Shown: positions 51,677 to 60,341 of the stretch, in pieces
How positions within the stretch are numbered: the stretch's first letter is position 1
Layout: each line of letters opens with the position of its first letter
Source: Actinoallomurus soli
GTDB lineage: Bacteria; Actinomycetota; Actinomycetes; Streptosporangiales; Streptosporangiaceae
Length of the DNA stretch: 64,000 nt
NCBI RefSeq assembly: GCF_024055715.1
Contig: NZ_JAMXMV010000001.1
Location: 930,001-994,000, forward strand
Reading direction: 5' to 3'
Position numbers and translations under genes: made by a program
The notes under the pieces: model-generated
What the model was told of the DNA's origin: nothing
Databases searched by the model: none
The model's input: the letters and a program-made list of their open reading frames with translations, nothing else

Positions 51677-52909
51677 TCAGAAGGCGCAGGGCAGCCGGCT
51701 GATCCCGTTGATGAAGCTGCTGCGCTGCCGGACGGGCGGCGCGGCCGCGTGGATGCCGGGCAACCGGGTGAACAGCTCCCGCAGCAGCACGGTCATCTCG
51801 CGGCGGGCGAGGTGCGCGCCGAGGCAGAAGTGCGGGCCGGGACCGCCGAACCCGACATGCGGGTTGGGCGACCGCGTGATGTCGAACTCGTCGGGGCGGT
51901 CGAAGACCGCCTCGTCGCGGTTGGCCGAGTTGTAGTAGAGGACGACGCGGTCGCCGGCGCGGTAGGTGTGCCCGAGCAGATCCACGTCGCGGGTGACCGT
52001 GCGGCGCATCCAGGTCACCGGCGTGGCGTACCGTACGACCTCCTCGACGGCACCGGGCAGCCGGGCGTCGAGGTCCGCCGTGAGCAGCGCCCGCTGGTCG
52101 GGGTGGTCGGTGAACAGCGTCAGGGCGTGGCTCAGCGCCGTACGGGTGGTCTCGTTCCCCGCGATGACGAGGAGCCCGAAGAACTTGCCGAGCTCGCGTT
52201 CGGTCAGCGACTCGCCGTCGAGGTTCGCGGTGACGAGGGCGGAGACCAGGTCGTCGGAGGGGCGTTCCCGGCGTTCGGCGGCGAGCTCGCCCATCAGCCC
52301 GTGCAGGTAGGCGAACCTCTCGCCGACCATCGAGGTCCGGTCCTGCCCGTCGGGTCCGACGTAGTCCGGGTCGCCGACGCCGATGATGAGGTTGGTGGCG
52401 TCGATCACGCCGTCGTACTCCGACTTCGGGATGCCCATCATCGCGCAGATGATCGTGAGCGGCAGGGGCATCGCGACCTCGGTGACGAAGTCGCACGGCC
52501 CGCGCTCGGCGAGCCGGTCCACGATGTCCCTGGCGACCAGCGTGACGTCGTCCTCGAACTTCTTGATCATGCGGGGGGTGAAGGCGCGGGAGACGATCCG
52601 GCGCAGCCGCGCGTGCCGTGGGTCGTCCATGCTGATCATGGAGCCGACGAACTCGCTCAGCGCGGGCGGCGGGTCGTCGAGGCTGGTGGCGGTCGGCTCG
52701 GAGCTGAAGGTCTCCGGGTGCCGGCTGACCTCGATGATCTGCTCATGGCGGGTCAGGGCGAAGTAGCCGTTCACCGTCTGCGCCGCGTCCGGGGCGTAGT
52801 CGACGAACACCGGACGCCCGGTGGCCCGCAACGCGGCGAACGCCTGTTCGCGCTCGGCCGGCGGCCGTCCCCAGAAGTCCAGCCGCGCCAGGTCCGCGCC
52901 GTGCGTCAT
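51677..52909 (-). CDS. Cytochrome P450
   Basis: A 410-residue soluble bacterial P450. The I-helix motif is AGNETT (E253/T254), the K-helix ExxR is E290-R293, and the haem-ligand loop GFGGPGPHFCLGAHLA has C362. It resembles actinobacterial CYP124/125/142-like groups acting on lipids, terpenoids or steroids, but the substrate cannot be told. ATG 52909 is preceded by GAGGAGC; the 13 extra codons upstream lack an RBS. No ferredoxin or reductase gene is in the window. A second P450 lies 2 kb downstream on the same strand. Confidence 0.93.
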   Translation of the reverse strand: MTHGADLARLDFWGRPPAEREQAFAALRATGRPVFVDYAPDAAQTVNGYFALTRHEQIIEVSRHPETFSSEPTATSLDDPPPALSEFVGSMISMDDPRHARLRRIVSRAFTPRMIKKFEDDVTLVARDIVDRLAERGPCDFVTEVAMPLPLTIICAMMGIPKSEYDGVIDATNLIIGVGDPDYVGPDGQDRTSMVGERFAYLHGLMGELAAERRERPSDDLVSALVTANLDGESLTERELGKFFGLLVIAGNETTRTALSHALTLFTDHPDQRALLTADLDARLPGAVEEVVRYATPVTWMRRTVTRDVDLLGHTYRAGDRVVLYYNSANRDEAVFDRPDEFDITRSPNPHVGFGGPGPHFCLGAHLARREMTVLLRELFTRLPGIHAAAPPVRQRSSFINGISRLPCAF

Positions 52910-53078
52910 CGCTCCTCGCTCCCGGGTCGCCGATCCGTTGACGCCCACCGTAAGCCACTGTTGCCGTCGCTGTCACCGAGCCCGGTGAAGCCCACTTTTT
53001 CCGGTCTTCACCAAAAAGGATGTTCGGTTACGCCGACGTCACGGCGATGATCGCTGGCCGCAACGAGGGCTGCGCAGA

Positions 53079-53915
53079 GTGGTCCGCATGGGACTGAAGA
53101 TCAGGAAGGGCCGTCCGATCGACCGCGGCGACGCCTCCCACGGCCACGGCAGGCGGACATGGCGGCGCGAGGCCGTCGAGTTCGCGGCGCTGTTCGTGGC
53201 GGCGGGCGTCGCGCACCTGTTCTCCACGGCGCTCGGCCATCGCCGGTCGGGCGCCGTCATCCTCGTCGTGCTGGGAGGCGTCCTCTGCGCGATCGTGTCC
53301 GCGCACCTCTGGCTGACCCACCGGCGTGACCGTCACGGACGCGCGCCGGGCCATCCCGCGGCGGGAACCGCCGCCCCGGCGGCGCGGCTGTGGCGCGTAC
53401 GGGCGCGGGTGCGCGAGACGCCCGGACAGCTCGCGGCGCTGGCCGCCGCCACCGCCGCGATCGGCGGCAACATCCTGTCGCTGAGCACCCAGCCCGACAC
53501 CGACGGAACCGTCGACGAACTCCACGTCCAGCTGCCGGAGCCCGTCACCGCCGAGGCACTGGTCGAGGCGCTCACCGCGGCGGGCGGCCGGGCGGTCCAG
53601 GCCCGCCCGGCCACCGTCCGCGAACTCGTCGATCCGGTCGCCCGCGCGCTGCTCCTGGCGTCGTGGGCCGCCGCGGACCCGCATCGGCTGCCGGCCGCCC
53701 TGGCGGCTCTGCTGGAGGCCCGTCTCATCCCGGACACCGGCGACCGTGCCGACCGGGCGGCCCGCTCCGACCGGGACACGCTGTCCCTGACCGCTCCGGC
53801 CGGCGAACGGATCCGGCTGCACCGGCCCGGCCTGCCGTTCACCGCAACCGAGACCGCACGCGCCCTGGCCCTGCTGGGCCACGCGCGGCGCCCCGCGCCG
53901 GCCCGGCCCACCTGA
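53079..53915 (+). CDS. Membrane protein with ACT domain
   Basis: A 278-residue protein. A basic N-terminus is followed by two membrane segments (about 33-50 and 59-78). A cytoplasmic ACT domain covers about 103-175 (RVRETPGQLAALAAATAAIG, then GNILSLSTQPDTDGTVDELH), and a C-terminal region is rich in Arg/Ala. ACT domains bind amino acids or similar small ligands and control attached activities; none is recognizable here, so this is a ligand-sensing protein of unknown output. GTG 53079 has GAGGG 9 bp upstream; ATG 53088 is the alternative. Confidence 0.75.
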   Translation: MVRMGLKIRKGRPIDRGDASHGHGRRTWRREAVEFAALFVAAGVAHLFSTALGHRRSGAVILVVLGGVLCAIVSAHLWLTHRRDRHGRAPGHPAAGTAAPAARLWRVRARVRETPGQLAALAAATAAIGGNILSLSTQPDTDGTVDELHVQLPEPVTAEALVEALTAAGGRAVQARPATVRELVDPVARALLLASWAAADPHRLPAALAALLEARLIPDTGDRADRAARSDRDTLSLTAPAGERIRLHRPGLPFTATETARALALLGHARRPAPARPT

Positions 53916-53931
53916 GTGCGGCTCGGCAAGC

Positions 53932-54110
53932 GTGACGCGGCTTGCTCCGGCACGGCTCGCCTGACGCGCCCCGTGGTGGCCCGGCCCGCCCGGCTCGGGT
54001 CCGCCTGGGGCGGCTCGGTCCGCCTGGCGTGGCCCGTGGTGGCCCGGCCAGCCTGGCGTGGCCCATGGTGCCGGGCCTGCCCGGCGCGGCCCGTTGAGGG
54101 TCGGCGGGAG
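53932..54110. repeat. Degenerate intergenic repeats
   Basis: Imperfect units built from CGCCTGGCGTGGCCCGTGG and GGTGGCCCGGCC recur four to five times between the ACT-domain gene and the IclR gene. Unit boundaries are irregular. No gene is seen here. Confidence 0.65.
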
Positions 54111-54128
54111 CCTGGGGACGAGGGAGGC

Positions 54129-54905
54129 TCAGAGCAGGCGGGCGATCTCGCCGGACGCGGCGACGACGCGCGGCGCGATGGCGGACTCGTCCCGGGCGCC
54201 GATCGTCACCACCCCGACGCTCGCCTGCGCGGGCCGTCCCCTCGCGACGATCGGCGCGGCGACGCCCCACGCGCCGGGCTGCAACTCGCCCTCGGTGACC
54301 GCGTATCCCGTCCGGCGCGCCTCCCGTACGATCGGCCGCTCGCCCGGGCGCGGCGGGCGGCCGGCGAGGATGGCGATCCCGGGCGCGCCGCGGTCGACGG
54401 CGTGGCGCTTGCCCGCGCGGTACGCGACGTGGAAGTCGGACCCGCGCGGCTCGGCCACGGCGAGCACGACGACCTCCTCCTCGGCGTCCAGCACGCTGAT
54501 GAACGCCGTCGCGCGGCAGCCGTCGGCCAGCGACTGGAGCGCCCCCTCGGCCGCGGCGCGCAGCCGGTGCTGCACGGCGGCGCCGAGCTCGACGATGCCG
54601 AGTCCGAGCGTGTACCGCATCCCGGTGCGGGAGACGAGGCGGTGGTTGCGCAGCGCGGTCAGGTGCCGGGACACGGCATTGCGGTGCACGTCGGCGGCGC
54701 GGGCGAGCTCGCTGATCGTCAGCCCGTCGGGGTGGTCCCGGAGGATCTCCAGGAGCCGTAGACCGGTGTCGATGGTCTTCGACCCGGTGGCGGCGGGGGA
54801 CGGCGGCGCCGCGGAGGCGGAGAAGGGCGGCGCTCCGGGGACCGGGGACGGCGAGCCGGCGCGGGGGCGGCCGGGCGGCGCCGAGCGGTGCGGTCGGTCG
54901 GTCAT
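54129..54905 (-). CDS. IclR-family transcriptional regulator
   Basis: A 258-residue IclR regulator. A disordered Pro/Ser-rich N-terminus (1-40) precedes the winged HTH (about 43-100; TIDTGLRLLEILRDHPDGLT, then ISELARAADVHRNAVSRHL). The effector-binding domain covers about 110-258. The ATG at 54905 overlaps the stop of the upstream P450 gene by 4 bp (ATGA), so both are co-transcribed. The regulator probably controls this P450 and hydrolase set (inference). The frame runs open far upstream antisense to nothing real; the ATG with coupling is the natural start. Confidence 0.9.
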   Translation of the reverse strand: MTDRPHRSAPPGRPRAGSPSPVPGAPPFSASAAPPSPAATGSKTIDTGLRLLEILRDHPDGLTISELARAADVHRNAVSRHLTALRNHRLVSRTGMRYTLGLGIVELGAAVQHRLRAAAEGALQSLADGCRATAFISVLDAEEEVVVLAVAEPRGSDFHVAYRAGKRHAVDRGAPGIAILAGRPPRPGERPIVREARRTGYAVTEGELQPGAWGVAAPIVARGRPAQASVGVVTIGARDESAIAPRVVAASGEIARLL

Positions 54906-56209
54906 CGGGAGTCGCTCCGTCGTACGGGCGTGTAGCGGACGGGCAGGTGCTTGATCCCGGCGATGAAGTTGGACACCAGCCGCGCGGGAGGCCCGGCGGG
55001 CTCCAGGTCCGGCAGGCGCCACAGGAACTCGCGGTAGAAGATCCGCAGCTGCAGGCGGGCGAAGTGCGCCCCCAGGCACACGTGTGGGCCGTCGCCGAAC
55101 GCGACGTGGTCGTTCGGCCGCCGGGCGATGTCGAACCGGTCCGGATCGGGGAACCTCCGCTCGTCGCGGTTGGCGGAGGCGTGGAACACGACGACCTTGT
55201 CCCCGGCGGCGATCGGCCGTCCCGCGAGCACGGTGTCCCGTACGGCCGTGCGCCGGAAGCTCAGCACGGGCGGATGCCAGCGCAGCATCTCGTCGATCGC
55301 CGAGTCGAGCAGCTCGGGACGGCCGAGCAGCCGCCGGTGCTGATCGGGGTGGTCGAGGAGCGCCATCACCCCGCCGGGCAGGCCGGAGCGTACGGTGTCG
55401 TTGCCGGCGATCACCAGCAGGAAGAAGAACATCGAGAGCTCGGGGTCGCTGAGGCGCCGCCCGTCGACCTCGGCGGTCGCCAGCGCGGTCATCAGGTCGT
55501 CCGCCGGGTCCCGGCGCTTGGCGGCGGCGAGTTCGTGCGCGTACTCGAACATGTCGGCCAGCATCGCGGGGGACCGGGGATTCACCGGCCTGCCGTCCGG
55601 GCCGCGGGCGGCCTCCGCGTGGTCGGGGTCCTGGTAGCCGATCACCCGGTTGGTCCACGCGAGGATCCGGTCGCGGTCCTCCTCGGGGATGCCGAGCAGG
55701 TCGGCGAGGTTCTGGATCGGGTAGTCGTCGGTGACGTCGACCGGCAGGTCGCACGCGCCGCGTTCGGCGATGCCGTCGACGAGGCGGCGCGCCCGGCGCT
55801 CGACGTCGGCCGCGAAGCGTTCGACGCGGCGGGGCGTGAACACCTTGGACACGATCCGCCGCAGCCGGCCGTGCTCGGGCGGGTCGAGGTTCAGCATCAT
55901 CCGCCGGATGAACGGCAGGTCGGCGGGGTCCGGGTCGCGGATCTGCGTCGCCCCGATCCACGAGCTGTACTCGGCGGGGCCGCGCAGCACGTGGACGACA
56001 TCCGCGTGCCGGGTCACGGCCCAGAATCCCGGCCCGGCTGGCCAGCCGCCGACCTCGTACTCCTCCTGCCAGTGCACCGGGTCCTCGTCGCGGAGCCGGC
56101 GGTAGGTCTCGTGCGGGACGCCCCGCGCGTAGACGGCGGGGTCGAACACGTCGAGATCCGCGGCCGGGCCCGACGGGACGGCGGCGGTGTCTCGTTCTTC
56201 GGACGGCAA
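54902..56209 (-). CDS. Cytochrome P450
   Basis: A 435-residue P450. I-helix AGNDT (Asp replacing the more common Glu), K-helix ExxR in DEMLRWHPPV, and the haem-ligand loop AFGDGPHVCLGAHFAR with C378. The C-terminal SNFIAGIKHLPVRYTP is typical of the CYP124/CYP125/CYP142-like actinobacterial P450s of lipid or steroid oxidation (inference). TTG start at 56209 with GAGGGAG upstream. It is coupled to the IclR gene and preceded 69 bp upstream by the alpha/beta hydrolase on the same strand, suggesting a small catabolic or tailoring operon. Confidence 0.92.
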   Translation of the reverse strand: MPSEERDTAAVPSGPAADLDVFDPAVYARGVPHETYRRLRDEDPVHWQEEYEVGGWPAGPGFWAVTRHADVVHVLRGPAEYSSWIGATQIRDPDPADLPFIRRMMLNLDPPEHGRLRRIVSKVFTPRRVERFAADVERRARRLVDGIAERGACDLPVDVTDDYPIQNLADLLGIPEEDRDRILAWTNRVIGYQDPDHAEAARGPDGRPVNPRSPAMLADMFEYAHELAAAKRRDPADDLMTALATAEVDGRRLSDPELSMFFFLLVIAGNDTVRSGLPGGVMALLDHPDQHRRLLGRPELLDSAIDEMLRWHPPVLSFRRTAVRDTVLAGRPIAAGDKVVVFHASANRDERRFPDPDRFDIARRPNDHVAFGDGPHVCLGAHFARLQLRIFYREFLWRLPDLEPAGPPARLVSNFIAGIKHLPVRYTPVRRSDSR

Positions 56210-56278
56210 CGTGCTCCCTCGATCCTCGGACGGCCGGACCGGTACGGGCGGCCGGAGCGCCGGCGATCCGGACGGTGT

Positions 56279-57043
56279 TCAGGCGGCCAGGAAACGCTCG
56301 ATCTCGGCCACCAGCGCGAGCGGCGTCTCGTCCATCGCGTAGTGGCCGGCGTCCTGGAACGTCACCAGCTCGGCGTTCGGGTACCACTCCAGCCAGGTCG
56401 CCCGCATGACGTCGGGGGACAGCGCCGGGTCGTGCGCGCCGGCGATGACGAGGACCGGCGTGGCGTTGCCCACCACCTCCTCATGGAAGTCGGTACGGGC
56501 CCAGGCGTCCAGGTAGGCGCGGAACGCCGGGACCGTGGAGACGCGCAGCGAGGTGTCCACCATCGCGTCGAGCCAGGCGCCCGGGAGGCGGCCGCCGGTG
56601 GTGAGATCGATGATCGCCCGGCGGTTCGCGGGTTCCTCGGCGGCGCCGGAGAACAGCCCCCAGGCCTGGTCGTCGAACGGGACGCCGGAGGCGGGGACCG
56701 GCGAGACGCCGACCATCCTGCGGACCCGGCCGGGCGCGTCCAGCATCACCCGCTGCATCGCCGTCCCGCCCATCGAGTGCCCGACCAGCGAGAACTCCTC
56801 CCAGCCGAGTTCGTCGGCCAGCGCGATGACGTCACCGGCGATCTCGGTGAGCGTGTGGTCGCCGGCGACGTCGCGGGCCTCGCCGTACCCGCGGTAGTCG
56901 GGGAACGCGTACGTGAACGCCTCCCCGTTCAGGTACGGCCGGATCCCGGCGAAGGCGTCGCGGTCGCCGAACCAGCCGTGCAGCGCGATCACCCGATGCG
57001 GTCCGGAGCCGCGGAGGGCATGGGGAAGGGCGACGGGAGGCAT
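56279..57043 (-). CDS. Alpha/beta-fold hydrolase
   Basis: A 254-residue alpha/beta hydrolase. The oxyanion region is ALHGWFGD, the nucleophile elbow is GHSMGG with S90, the acid is in GAHDPALS and the catalytic histidine is in QDAGHYAMDE. It is of the general esterase/epoxide-hydrolase/C-C hydrolase type and could process products of the adjacent P450. Its start lies inside the end of the upstream ATPase gene (55-bp overlap), which is unusually long for coupling and may mean either start is misplaced. Confidence 0.88.
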   Translation of the reverse strand: MPPVALPHALRGSGPHRVIALHGWFGDRDAFAGIRPYLNGEAFTYAFPDYRGYGEARDVAGDHTLTEIAGDVIALADELGWEEFSLVGHSMGGTAMQRVMLDAPGRVRRMVGVSPVPASGVPFDDQAWGLFSGAAEEPANRRAIIDLTTGGRLPGAWLDAMVDTSLRVSTVPAFRAYLDAWARTDFHEEVVGNATPVLVIAGAHDPALSPDVMRATWLEWYPNAELVTFQDAGHYAMDETPLALVAEIERFLAA

Positions 57044-57759
57044 ACCGGGTCCTGTTCTGCCGAAGGCGATGCGGACGGATCAGGGGAGGCGGGCGGCTCC
57101 GGGGCGGCGGCCACGATGAGCTCCGGACGGCGGGCGGCGGTCGCCCGATGAGCGCCGCCGGGGTACTCGAGACCGAACCAGACGTACTTGCCGCCGTGGT
57201 ACCGGACGAAGCCCCACTGGTCGGCCTGGGCGTCGACCAGGAACAGGCCGCGGCCGCACTCGGCGATGAAGTCGGGCGTCCTCCGTACGGGCAGGGTCGG
57301 GTCACGGTCGCAGACGGCGAGCCAGACCATGCCGTAGTCGACCCGGACGTTGACCCTGATCTCCTGGTCGCCGGAGGGACCCGGCTCCGCGTGCTGGACG
57401 GCGTTGGTCACCAGCTCGCTGGTCAGCTCCGCGATCGTCGCCAGGTCCGCCGGGGGCAGCGAGAGGTTCCAGGAGTCCAGCATCCCCGCGACCCAGCGGC
57501 GTGCGATGGAGGGCGCCAGCCGCGAGCCCGGGAGATCGCACCATCCGGACCGGCGGCGTCCGTCCGCGGACCCGGTCGTGGCCGTCACGGCGTCGTTCCC
57601 GGGAAGGCCGGAAGGTCGCTGCTCCGGTGAATCGGACAAGGACTCGCGCCCCCCGCCGGTCGGTGCCCGAATAATGGGCGTAGTGAGCAAATTCTGGGCG
57701 TACGTTCCGGGAGCATCGAGCGTCGGCGGGCCGATGTCAACGGAAACGGCGGAATGCAC
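56989..57759 (-). CDS. HATPase_c-type ATP-binding regulator (RsbW/anti-sigma-like)
   Basis: A 256-residue protein with a GHKL ATPase domain at about 85-205. The N-box is ELTSELVTNAVQHA (Asn in position for Mg-ATP), the later segment is VCDRDPTLPVRR, and the G-box is GRGLFLVDAQADQWG. This single-domain type is very common in actinobacteria and acts as an anti-sigma factor kinase or regulator of development and stress. Long Pro/Ala/Ser-rich ends flank the domain. GTG start at 57759. The 3' end overlaps the hydrolase gene by 55 bp in a different frame. Confidence 0.85.
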   Translation of the reverse strand: MHSAVSVDIGPPTLDAPGTYAQNLLTTPIIRAPTGGGRESLSDSPEQRPSGLPGNDAVTATTGSADGRRRSGWCDLPGSRLAPSIARRWVAGMLDSWNLSLPPADLATIAELTSELVTNAVQHAEPGPSGDQEIRVNVRVDYGMVWLAVCDRDPTLPVRRTPDFIAECGRGLFLVDAQADQWGFVRYHGGKYVWFGLEYPGGAHRATAARRPELIVAAAPEPPASPDPSASPSAEQDPVCLPSPFPMPSAAPDRIG

Positions 57760-57814
57760 GGTAGATCGTTAACGTCGGCAGGTCGCGCCCGCGTACCGTT
57801 CCCGTCGCGAACGA

Positions 57815-57855
57815 CGCCGCCCCCGTACGGCACCGGCGGTCGTACGGGGGCGGCG
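57815..57855 (-). terminator. Strong terminator after FG-GAP gene
   Basis: CGCCGCCCCCGTACG (57815-57829) and CGTACGGGGGCGGCG (57841-57855) form a perfect 15-bp stem with an 11-nt loop, 57 bp past the FG-GAP stop and 55 bp before the ATPase start. It ends the FG-GAP transcript. Confidence 0.88.
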
Positions 57856-57912
57856 AGGACGATCGGTCCCGCCGGGTGGCCCGGCGGCGCGCGTGATCAC
57901 GGAGCCGCCGGC

Positions 57913-59319
57913 TCAGGGGAGCAGGACGCGGCCCAGCTGCGCGTGCCGCTTCGCGACGCCCAGATCGGACGGGCTCAGCGTGCGCAGGCCCGTGGTGGTG
58001 ACTCCCGTCTTGGCGCCGCGCAGCACCCAGAGGCCGCCCTCCTCGCGGTTCTCGACGGGGGCGCCCGCGGTCAGGTCGGCCCGGCCGTCGCCCGTCAGGT
58101 CCGCCAGCGACAGCCCGCCGCCGAACGCGTCGGCCGTCTCCGCGACGCCCGGCACGTGCGCGGAATTCTGGTCGAAGATCTGGGCGCCCTTGACGGTGAG
58201 GCCGCCGGCCGCGCCGCGCAGGATCGTGACCGCGCCGGCGTCCTGCACCCGGCCGACGTCCTCGCCGGGCGCGCCGATCGCGACGTCGGCGCGGTGGTCC
58301 CCGTCGACGTCGCCCACGGCGAGCACCGTGCCCCAGCCGTCGCGCACCTCCGAGACGCCCGGAACACCGGGGGTGTCCTGGGTGAACTCCTTCGGCGCGC
58401 CCAGGCCCGACGGGGTGCCGAGGAAGACGAGGATCCCCTCCGGCGGGTCGGAGCGGTCGCCGTCGCCGCCGCCGGTGGCGGCGATCAGGTCCGCCCGGCC
58501 GTCGCCGTTGACGTCGCCGGCGACCGCCGCCCGCCCGACGTCGGAGCCCACCGGGGTCGGGGCGCCGAGGCCGGAGGGCGACCCGCGGCGGAGCTCGGCG
58601 CGGTTCTCGACCGGCTCGCCGTCGATCGAGCTGCGCACCAGTACGACCAGGTCGGTGTATCCGTCACCGGTGAAGTCGCCCGCGATCGGGTCGATCGCGG
58701 AGACCTCGTCGCCCTTCGTCTGGACGGGGTACGCGGTCGCGGGGACGGTCCGGTCGCGGACGTCGCGGAACAGGACGAGGGCGTTCGTGTCGCCCGACAC
58801 CGAGGACGCCAGGTCGGTGCCACCGTCATGGTCGAAGTCCCCGACCGCCAGGTACTGGTCGTTCCACGCGCCCGGCCCCGTCAGCGTGGTCGTGCGCGAC
58901 GTGAGGCCCTTCGCGCCGCCGTAGACGATGACGATCTGCCACGGCCGTCCGGCGGCCGTCACGGCGAGGTCGGCGTACCCGTCGCGGTCGAAGTCGGCGG
59001 AGGCGACCGCGCCACCGAACGCGTGGTAGTCGCCGGGCGTGCCGGGGATCCCCGGGCTGTCCTGGGTGAGGACCTGGCGGTGGGTCTTGTCCGGCCCTGT
59101 CCTGCCGCCGTAGACGACGGTGACGAAACCGGCCTCCTGCTTGCCGGCCACCGTGCCGCCGGGGCTCGCCGTCACCAGGTCGCGGCGGCCGTCGCCGTTG
59201 AAGTCCCCCGCCTTCGCCGGGCCGGCCGAGGCGTGGGCCGGTGTGGCGACCGCCCCCGCCGGCCCGAGCGTGGTCACGACCGCCGCGGCCCCCACCACGG
59301 CCGTGGTGCGCATCCTCAT
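57913..59319 (-). CDS. Secreted FG-GAP repeat (integrin-like beta-propeller) protein
   Basis: A 468-residue exported protein. The signal peptide spans about 1-31 (MRMRTTAVVGAAAVVT, cleavage after AHA). Seven FG-GAP repeats follow, each with a Ca-binding D-x-(N/D)-x-DG-x-x-D loop: DFNGDGRRDL, DFDRDGYADL, DFDHDGGTDL, DFTGDGYTDL, DVNGDGRADL, DVDGDHRADV and DLTGDGRADL. That fits a single seven-bladed propeller with no catalytic domain, as in many actinobacterial surface or matrix proteins. ATG 59319 is preceded by AAGGGG. The sixth loop has His for the usual Gly. Confidence 0.9.
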   Translation of the reverse strand: MRMRTTAVVGAAAVVTTLGPAGAVATPAHASAGPAKAGDFNGDGRRDLVTASPGGTVAGKQEAGFVTVVYGGRTGPDKTHRQVLTQDSPGIPGTPGDYHAFGGAVASADFDRDGYADLAVTAAGRPWQIVIVYGGAKGLTSRTTTLTGPGAWNDQYLAVGDFDHDGGTDLASSVSGDTNALVLFRDVRDRTVPATAYPVQTKGDEVSAIDPIAGDFTGDGYTDLVVLVRSSIDGEPVENRAELRRGSPSGLGAPTPVGSDVGRAAVAGDVNGDGRADLIAATGGGDGDRSDPPEGILVFLGTPSGLGAPKEFTQDTPGVPGVSEVRDGWGTVLAVGDVDGDHRADVAIGAPGEDVGRVQDAGAVTILRGAAGGLTVKGAQIFDQNSAHVPGVAETADAFGGGLSLADLTGDGRADLTAGAPVENREEGGLWVLRGAKTGVTTTGLRTLSPSDLGVAKRHAQLGRVLLP

Positions 59320-59465
59320 GATCGATCCCCTTCGTCGCGGATGTTCGCTCGGAGGACGCCGCAAGATCGCTCCAGGTTCACCTGCTCGTAACATCCGCTG
59401 GTGAGGGCCCCCGAGGCGGTGGATAGGGTCGTATCCGCTGGAGTGTCTCGATCGAGGAGGAGCGC

Positions 59466-60257
59466 GTGGTCCCGCCGAACGCCCCGGAACCGTCCTTCCA
59501 GTCGTCCGCCGGTCCCGACCTGTCCGGCCGGCGTGCCCTGGTGACCGGCGCGGCCGGCGGCATCGGCCTGGCGTGCGCCCGGCGGCTGGCGGCCGCCGGA
59601 GCCGAGGTCGTCATCGTCGACCTGCGCAAGGAGGAGGCCGCGGCCGCGGCCGAGGAGATCGGCGGCCGGGCGGTCGCCGCGGACCTGTCCGACGCCGCCG
59701 CGGTCGAGGCGATCGACTGCGACGTGGACATCCTGGTCAACAACGCGGGACTGCAGCACGTCGCCCCGGTCACCGAGTTCCCGCCGGACGTCTTCGCGCG
59801 GATCCAGCGGATCATGGTGGAGGCGCCGTTCCGTCTCGCCCGCCGGGCGCTGCCCGGGATGTACGAACGCGGCTGGGGCCGGATCATCGGGATCTCGTCG
59901 GTGCACGGCCGGATCGCCTCGCCGTACAAGGTCGCCTACGTCGCCGCCAAGCACGCCCTGGAGGGGATGACCAAGGTCATCGCGCTGGAGGCCGCCGAGC
60001 ACGGGGTGACCGCGAACTGCGTCAGCCCGGCGTACGTGCGGACTCCGCTCGTGGAGCATCAGATCGCGGACCAGGCGGCGGCGCACGGGATGGAACCCGA
60101 CCGGGTCGTGGACGAGGTCATGCTGGCCAGGGCCGCGATCCGGCGGCTGATCGAGCCCGAGGAGGTCGCCGAGATGGTCGCCTACCTCTGCTCGCCGCAC
60201 GCGTCGATGATCACGGGGGCGTCCCTCACGATGGACGGCGGCTGGACCGCCCATTAG
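59466..60257 (+). CDS. 3-hydroxybutyrate dehydrogenase (SDR)
   Basis: A 263-residue classical SDR. The NAD motif is TGAAGGIG at 28-35, the NNAG motif is VDILVNNAGLQHV, catalytic serine is in GISSVHGR and Y-x-x-x-K is YVAAK. The C-terminal MITGASLTMDGGWTAH and the ANCVSPAYVRTPLVE segment are characteristic of D-3-hydroxybutyrate dehydrogenase, which oxidizes 3-hydroxybutyrate to acetoacetate in PHB/ketone metabolism. GTG start with GAGGAGGAG upstream. Divergent from the FG-GAP gene; no PHB genes nearby. Confidence 0.9.
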   Translation: MVPPNAPEPSFQSSAGPDLSGRRALVTGAAGGIGLACARRLAAAGAEVVIVDLRKEEAAAAAEEIGGRAVAADLSDAAAVEAIDCDVDILVNNAGLQHVAPVTEFPPDVFARIQRIMVEAPFRLARRALPGMYERGWGRIIGISSVHGRIASPYKVAYVAAKHALEGMTKVIALEAAEHGVTANCVSPAYVRTPLVEHQIADQAAAHGMEPDRVVDEVMLARAAIRRLIEPEEVAEMVAYLCSPHASMITGASLTMDGGWTAH

Positions 60258-60341
60258 GGGGTCCGGCGCCACCAGGACCCTTGAACGGCCGACGGCGCCC
60301 GCGTGCGGTCGCGCGAGCGCCGATCAGGCCGGGCGGCGGGC

